A program made the translations under genes and the position numbers. This document shows, in pieces, positions 61,901-64,000 of a stretch of 64,000 nt of DNA (positions are counted from its first letter, which is position 1; every line of letters starts with the position of its first letter). The DNA comes from Sphingobium fuliginis (GTDB taxonomy: Bacteria; Pseudomonadota; Alphaproteobacteria; Sphingomonadales; Sphingomonadaceae), in assembly GCF_004152845.1 (NCBI RefSeq), contig NZ_SEON01000004.1:62001-126000 (forward strand), in the 5' to 3' direction. The notes below the pieces were generated by a model, which was not told the DNA's origin, ran no database searches, and saw only the letters and a program-made list of their open reading frames with translations.

Positions 61901-61965
61901 TTTGCCCGCTCCACTTGCCGAATATATGGATATGACAGGTTCAACATCTGACCAGAGGATATTGC

Positions 61966-62649
61966 ATGACCGCACGAACTGTCGTCGTCACCGGCGCTTT
62001 CGGGATATTGGGCGGCGCCGTCGCTTCTGCCTTCGCGGCAGCAGGAGACAGGGTAGCGCGGGTCGATTACGCCCCCGCCCCGGCGGAGACTCCGGCGGGC
62101 TGCTTCGACATGGGCGGCGTCGATCTGACCGACTTCTCCGCAACGCAGAAGCTGGTGGCGGACATCGTGGAAGCGCTGGGATCGATCGACGTGCTGGTCA
62201 ATGTCGCGGGCGGCTTCATATGGGAGACGCTGGCGGATGGAGGCAGCGCGACATGGAACCGCATGTTCGCGATGAACGCCACCACCTGCGTCAACATGAC
62301 CAAGGCGGCCCTGCCGGAACTGGAGAAGGCGGCGCAAGCCCGCATCGTCAACATCGGCGCGGGGGGCGCCGTCGTCGCCGCAGCGGGCATGGGCGGCTAT
62401 GCCGCATCGAAAATGGCCGTGCATAAATTGACCGAGAGCCTGGCGGCCGAACTGGCGGGCAAGGACATCACGGTGAACGCGATCCTGCCTAGCATTATCG
62501 ACACGCCGACCAATCGCGCCGACATGCCGGATGCCGACTTCAGCCAATGGGTGCAACCGGGCGCGATTGCCGAGGTCATCCAGTTCCTTGCCTCGCCGGC
62601 GGCACGCGCCGTCAGTGGAGCACTGATTCCGGTGACGAAGGGCGGTTGA
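61966..62649 (+). CDS. Short SDR family oxidoreductase
   Basis: 227 residues, short for an SDR. TVVVTGAFGILGGAVASAFAAAG at the N-terminus, VLVNVAGGFIWET in place of NNAG, and catalytic GGYAASKMAVHKLTESLAAEL. The last part SGALIPVTKGG is typical of the QDPR-like branch. Ribosome-binding AGAGG precedes the ATG. It follows the SnoaL-like gene after 65 bp and converges on the thiolase. Substrate unknown. Confidence 0.9.
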   Translation: MTARTVVVTGAFGILGGAVASAFAAAGDRVARVDYAPAPAETPAGCFDMGGVDLTDFSATQKLVADIVEALGSIDVLVNVAGGFIWETLADGGSATWNRMFAMNATTCVNMTKAALPELEKAAQARIVNIGAGGAVVAAAGMGGYAASKMAVHKLTESLAAELAGKDITVNAILPSIIDTPTNRADMPDADFSQWVQPGAIAEVIQFLASPAARAVSGALIPVTKGG

Positions 62650-62706
62650 ATGTCCCCGCCCTGCCGCAAAGGAAGCGGCAAGCGGGCGCCATCGCCCGCC
62701 TGGCCG

Positions 62707-63885
62707 TCAAATGATTTCGAACAGCGCGGCGGCGCCCATGCCGCCGCCGATGCACATGGTGACGACGGCGTTCTTCGCGCCCAGCCGCTTGCCGGCCAGC
62801 AGGGCATGGCCGGTCATGCGCGATCCGGTCATGCCGAACGGGTGTCCGATCGAAATGGCGCCGCCGTCGACATTGACCCTGGCCCGGTCGATGCCCAGCC
62901 GGTCGATGCAGTAGAGCGCCTGGCTGGCATAAGCCTCGTTCAGTTCCCAAATGTCGATGTCGGATACCGAAAGCCCGGCCCGGTCGAGCAGCTTCGGCAC
63001 GGCGAAGACCGGCCCGATGCCCATTTCGTCCGGCTCGCATCCAGCCACCTGCATGCCCTTGTAGAGACCCAGGATCGGCAGACCGCGCCGCGCCGCTTCG
63101 TCCGCGTCCATGATGACGCAGGCGCTGGAGCCGTCCGACAACTGGCTGCAATTGCCCGCCGTCACCGAACCGCCTTCGAACAAGGGCTTCAGCTTGGCGA
63201 GCCCCTCCATGTCCGTGCCGGGCCGGTTGCATTCGTCCTGCGTCAGCGTGACCTTTTCCTGACCCGTGACGGCCAGCGCCTTGTCCACGACATTCTTCGT
63301 CGTGGCCACCGGCACGATCTCCTCGTCGAACCAGCCTTTGTCCTGGGCGTTCGCGGTGCGAGACTGGCTCGTCACGGCGAATGCATCCTGCGCTTCGCGG
63401 CTGATGCCGTAGCGGCGGGCCACGATGTCGCCGGTCAGGTTCATCGCCATGTAGATTTCGGGCTTATGGTCCAGCAGCCATTCGTCCTTGCTGCGAAATA
63501 GGTTGCGATGCGGGTCGACCAGGCTGACGGTTTCCACGCCGCCGGCTACATAGACGCCCCCCTCCCCGCTGCGGATGCGCTGCGCGGCGATGGCGATGGT
63601 CTGGAGACCGGAGGAGCATTTTCGATCCAGCGTCATGCCGCACACGCTGATCGGCAGGCCCGCGCGCAACGCAGCCTGGCGCGCGACGTTGGAACCCACA
63701 GCGCCTTCGCACCGCGCCGATCCCAGCAGGACGTCATCGATCTCCCCCGGATCGATTCCGGCACGTTCCACGGCGGCGCGGATGGAGTGCGCCGCCAGCG
63801 TCGCGCCATGGATATTGTTGAGAGCGCCCCGGTGCGCCTTACCGATCGGCGTGCGCGCGGTGGCGACGATGGCCGCATCCTTCAT
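62707..63885 (-). CDS. Acetyl-CoA acyltransferase (thiolase)
   Basis: 392 residues from ATG 63885, with GGGAGA 8 bases upstream. Thiolase landmarks: IVATARTPIGKAHRG, nucleophilic cysteine in TLDRKCSSGLQTIAIAAQRI, NGGAI-type VNVDGGAISIGHPFGMTGSRM with the catalytic histidine, and second cysteine in VVTMCIGGGMGAA. Cleaves a 3-ketoacyl-CoA to acetyl-CoA (or propionyl-CoA) and a shortened acyl-CoA. It starts 16 bp after the partial gene at the right edge and probably is in one operon with it. Confidence 0.95.
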   Translation of the reverse strand: MKDAAIVATARTPIGKAHRGALNNIHGATLAAHSIRAAVERAGIDPGEIDDVLLGSARCEGAVGSNVARQAALRAGLPISVCGMTLDRKCSSGLQTIAIAAQRIRSGEGGVYVAGGVETVSLVDPHRNLFRSKDEWLLDHKPEIYMAMNLTGDIVARRYGISREAQDAFAVTSQSRTANAQDKGWFDEEIVPVATTKNVVDKALAVTGQEKVTLTQDECNRPGTDMEGLAKLKPLFEGGSVTAGNCSQLSDGSSACVIMDADEAARRGLPILGLYKGMQVAGCEPDEMGIGPVFAVPKLLDRAGLSVSDIDIWELNEAYASQALYCIDRLGIDRARVNVDGGAISIGHPFGMTGSRMTGHALLAGKRLGAKNAVVTMCIGGGMGAAALFEII

Positions 63886-63901
63886 GCTTCGAAATCTCCC
63901 G

Positions 63902-64000
63902 TCAGAAGCTGGGGCGCAGATAGGGGCTGATGGCGCGGCTTTCCATAAAGGCGCTTGCCTCATCACGTCTTTGATGAAGCCGCGCGCCATTCTTGACCCG
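63902..64000 (-). CDS. C-terminal end of a gene cut by the right edge, possibly enoyl-CoA hydratase/isomerase
   Basis: The last 32 codons (ending EASAFMESRAISPYLRPSF) run into the window edge. The helical E-A-S-x-F tail and spacing of 16 bp from the thiolase suit a crotonase-family beta-oxidation enzyme, but the fragment is too short for a firm call. It shares the strand with the thiolase. Confidence 0.5.
   Translation of the reverse strand, partial: RVKNGARLHQRRDEASAFMESRAISPYLRPSF

Noticed and set aside
59489..61975. Minus-strand open frame of 828 codons opposite the amidohydrolase
   Set aside because: Antisense to a gene with clear metal-binding and sandwich motifs.

Overview
The window looks like a chromosomal accessory (catabolic) region of a high-GC alphaproteobacterium, most likely a sphingomonad (Sphingobium, Novosphingobium or Sphingomonas). 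This is inferred from gene content and base use, not from a marker gene: two large TonB-dependent receptors with IVVTA(R/T)RREERLQ-type TonB boxes, many short-chain dehydrogenases (SDRs), a P450cam-like P450 beside a 2Fe-2S ferredoxin, GMC flavoenzymes and many small regulators. No rRNA, tRNA, CRISPR array or intact transposase gene was seen.

Layout. 1-3075 (minus): aldehyde dehydrogenase, metal-dependent cyclase, and a TPP enzyme cut by the left edge. 3289-7142 (plus): exported SMP-30-type propeller, GMC oxidoreductase, enolase-superfamily enzyme; an inverted repeat lies between these two divergent sets. 7143-7632: noncoding, with two hairpins and a 168-bp MITE-like element. 7633-14631: CysB-type LysR regulator divergent from a TcuA-like flavoprotein, two MmgE/PrpD proteins and a second aldehyde dehydrogenase. 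14795-20269: tightly coupled cyanophycin operon (synthetase, isoaspartyl peptidase, cyanophycinase, NPPY methyltransferase), followed by an SDR and a thioredoxin-reductase-like flavoprotein. 22343-24298: small lipoprotein, winged-helix-like protein behind a motif cluster, TetR. 24404-29363: TauD dioxygenase and an FMN/Fe-S old-yellow-type enzyme, with two convergent LysR genes whose stop codons lie in the ends of the second MITE copy.

29448-42136: membrane di-iron hydroxylase, DUF1214-like protein, TonB receptor, AraC, SDR plus CMD protein, second TonB receptor, PhyH-type dioxygenase, an internally deleted SMP-30 remnant and TetR. 42414-49741: phosphotransferase, several SDRs, a quinone-oxidoreductase-like MDR, TetR and an EthD-like protein. 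49923-59047: the most coherent catabolic block. It has MarR, a P450cam-like (CYP101-type) P450, ferredoxin, a second P450, TetR, a GMC dehydrogenase, a serine hydrolase, a crotonase that keeps the catalytic residues of 6-oxocamphor hydrolase, and a third P450. Two 20-bp palindromes sit in its promoters. 59525-64000: D-aminoacylase-like amidohydrolase, SnoaL-like protein, SDR, thiolase and the end of another gene.

Working model (inference). TonB receptors import hydrophobic alicyclic or terpenoid-like compounds. P450s, di-iron and Fe(II)/2-oxoglutarate oxygenases hydroxylate them. GMC enzymes and SDRs oxidise alcohols to ketones. The 6-oxocamphor-hydrolase-like crotonase cleaves a cyclic beta-diketone, and the thiolase with its partner feeds acids into beta-oxidation. 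The cyanophycin operon is a separate nitrogen-storage module.
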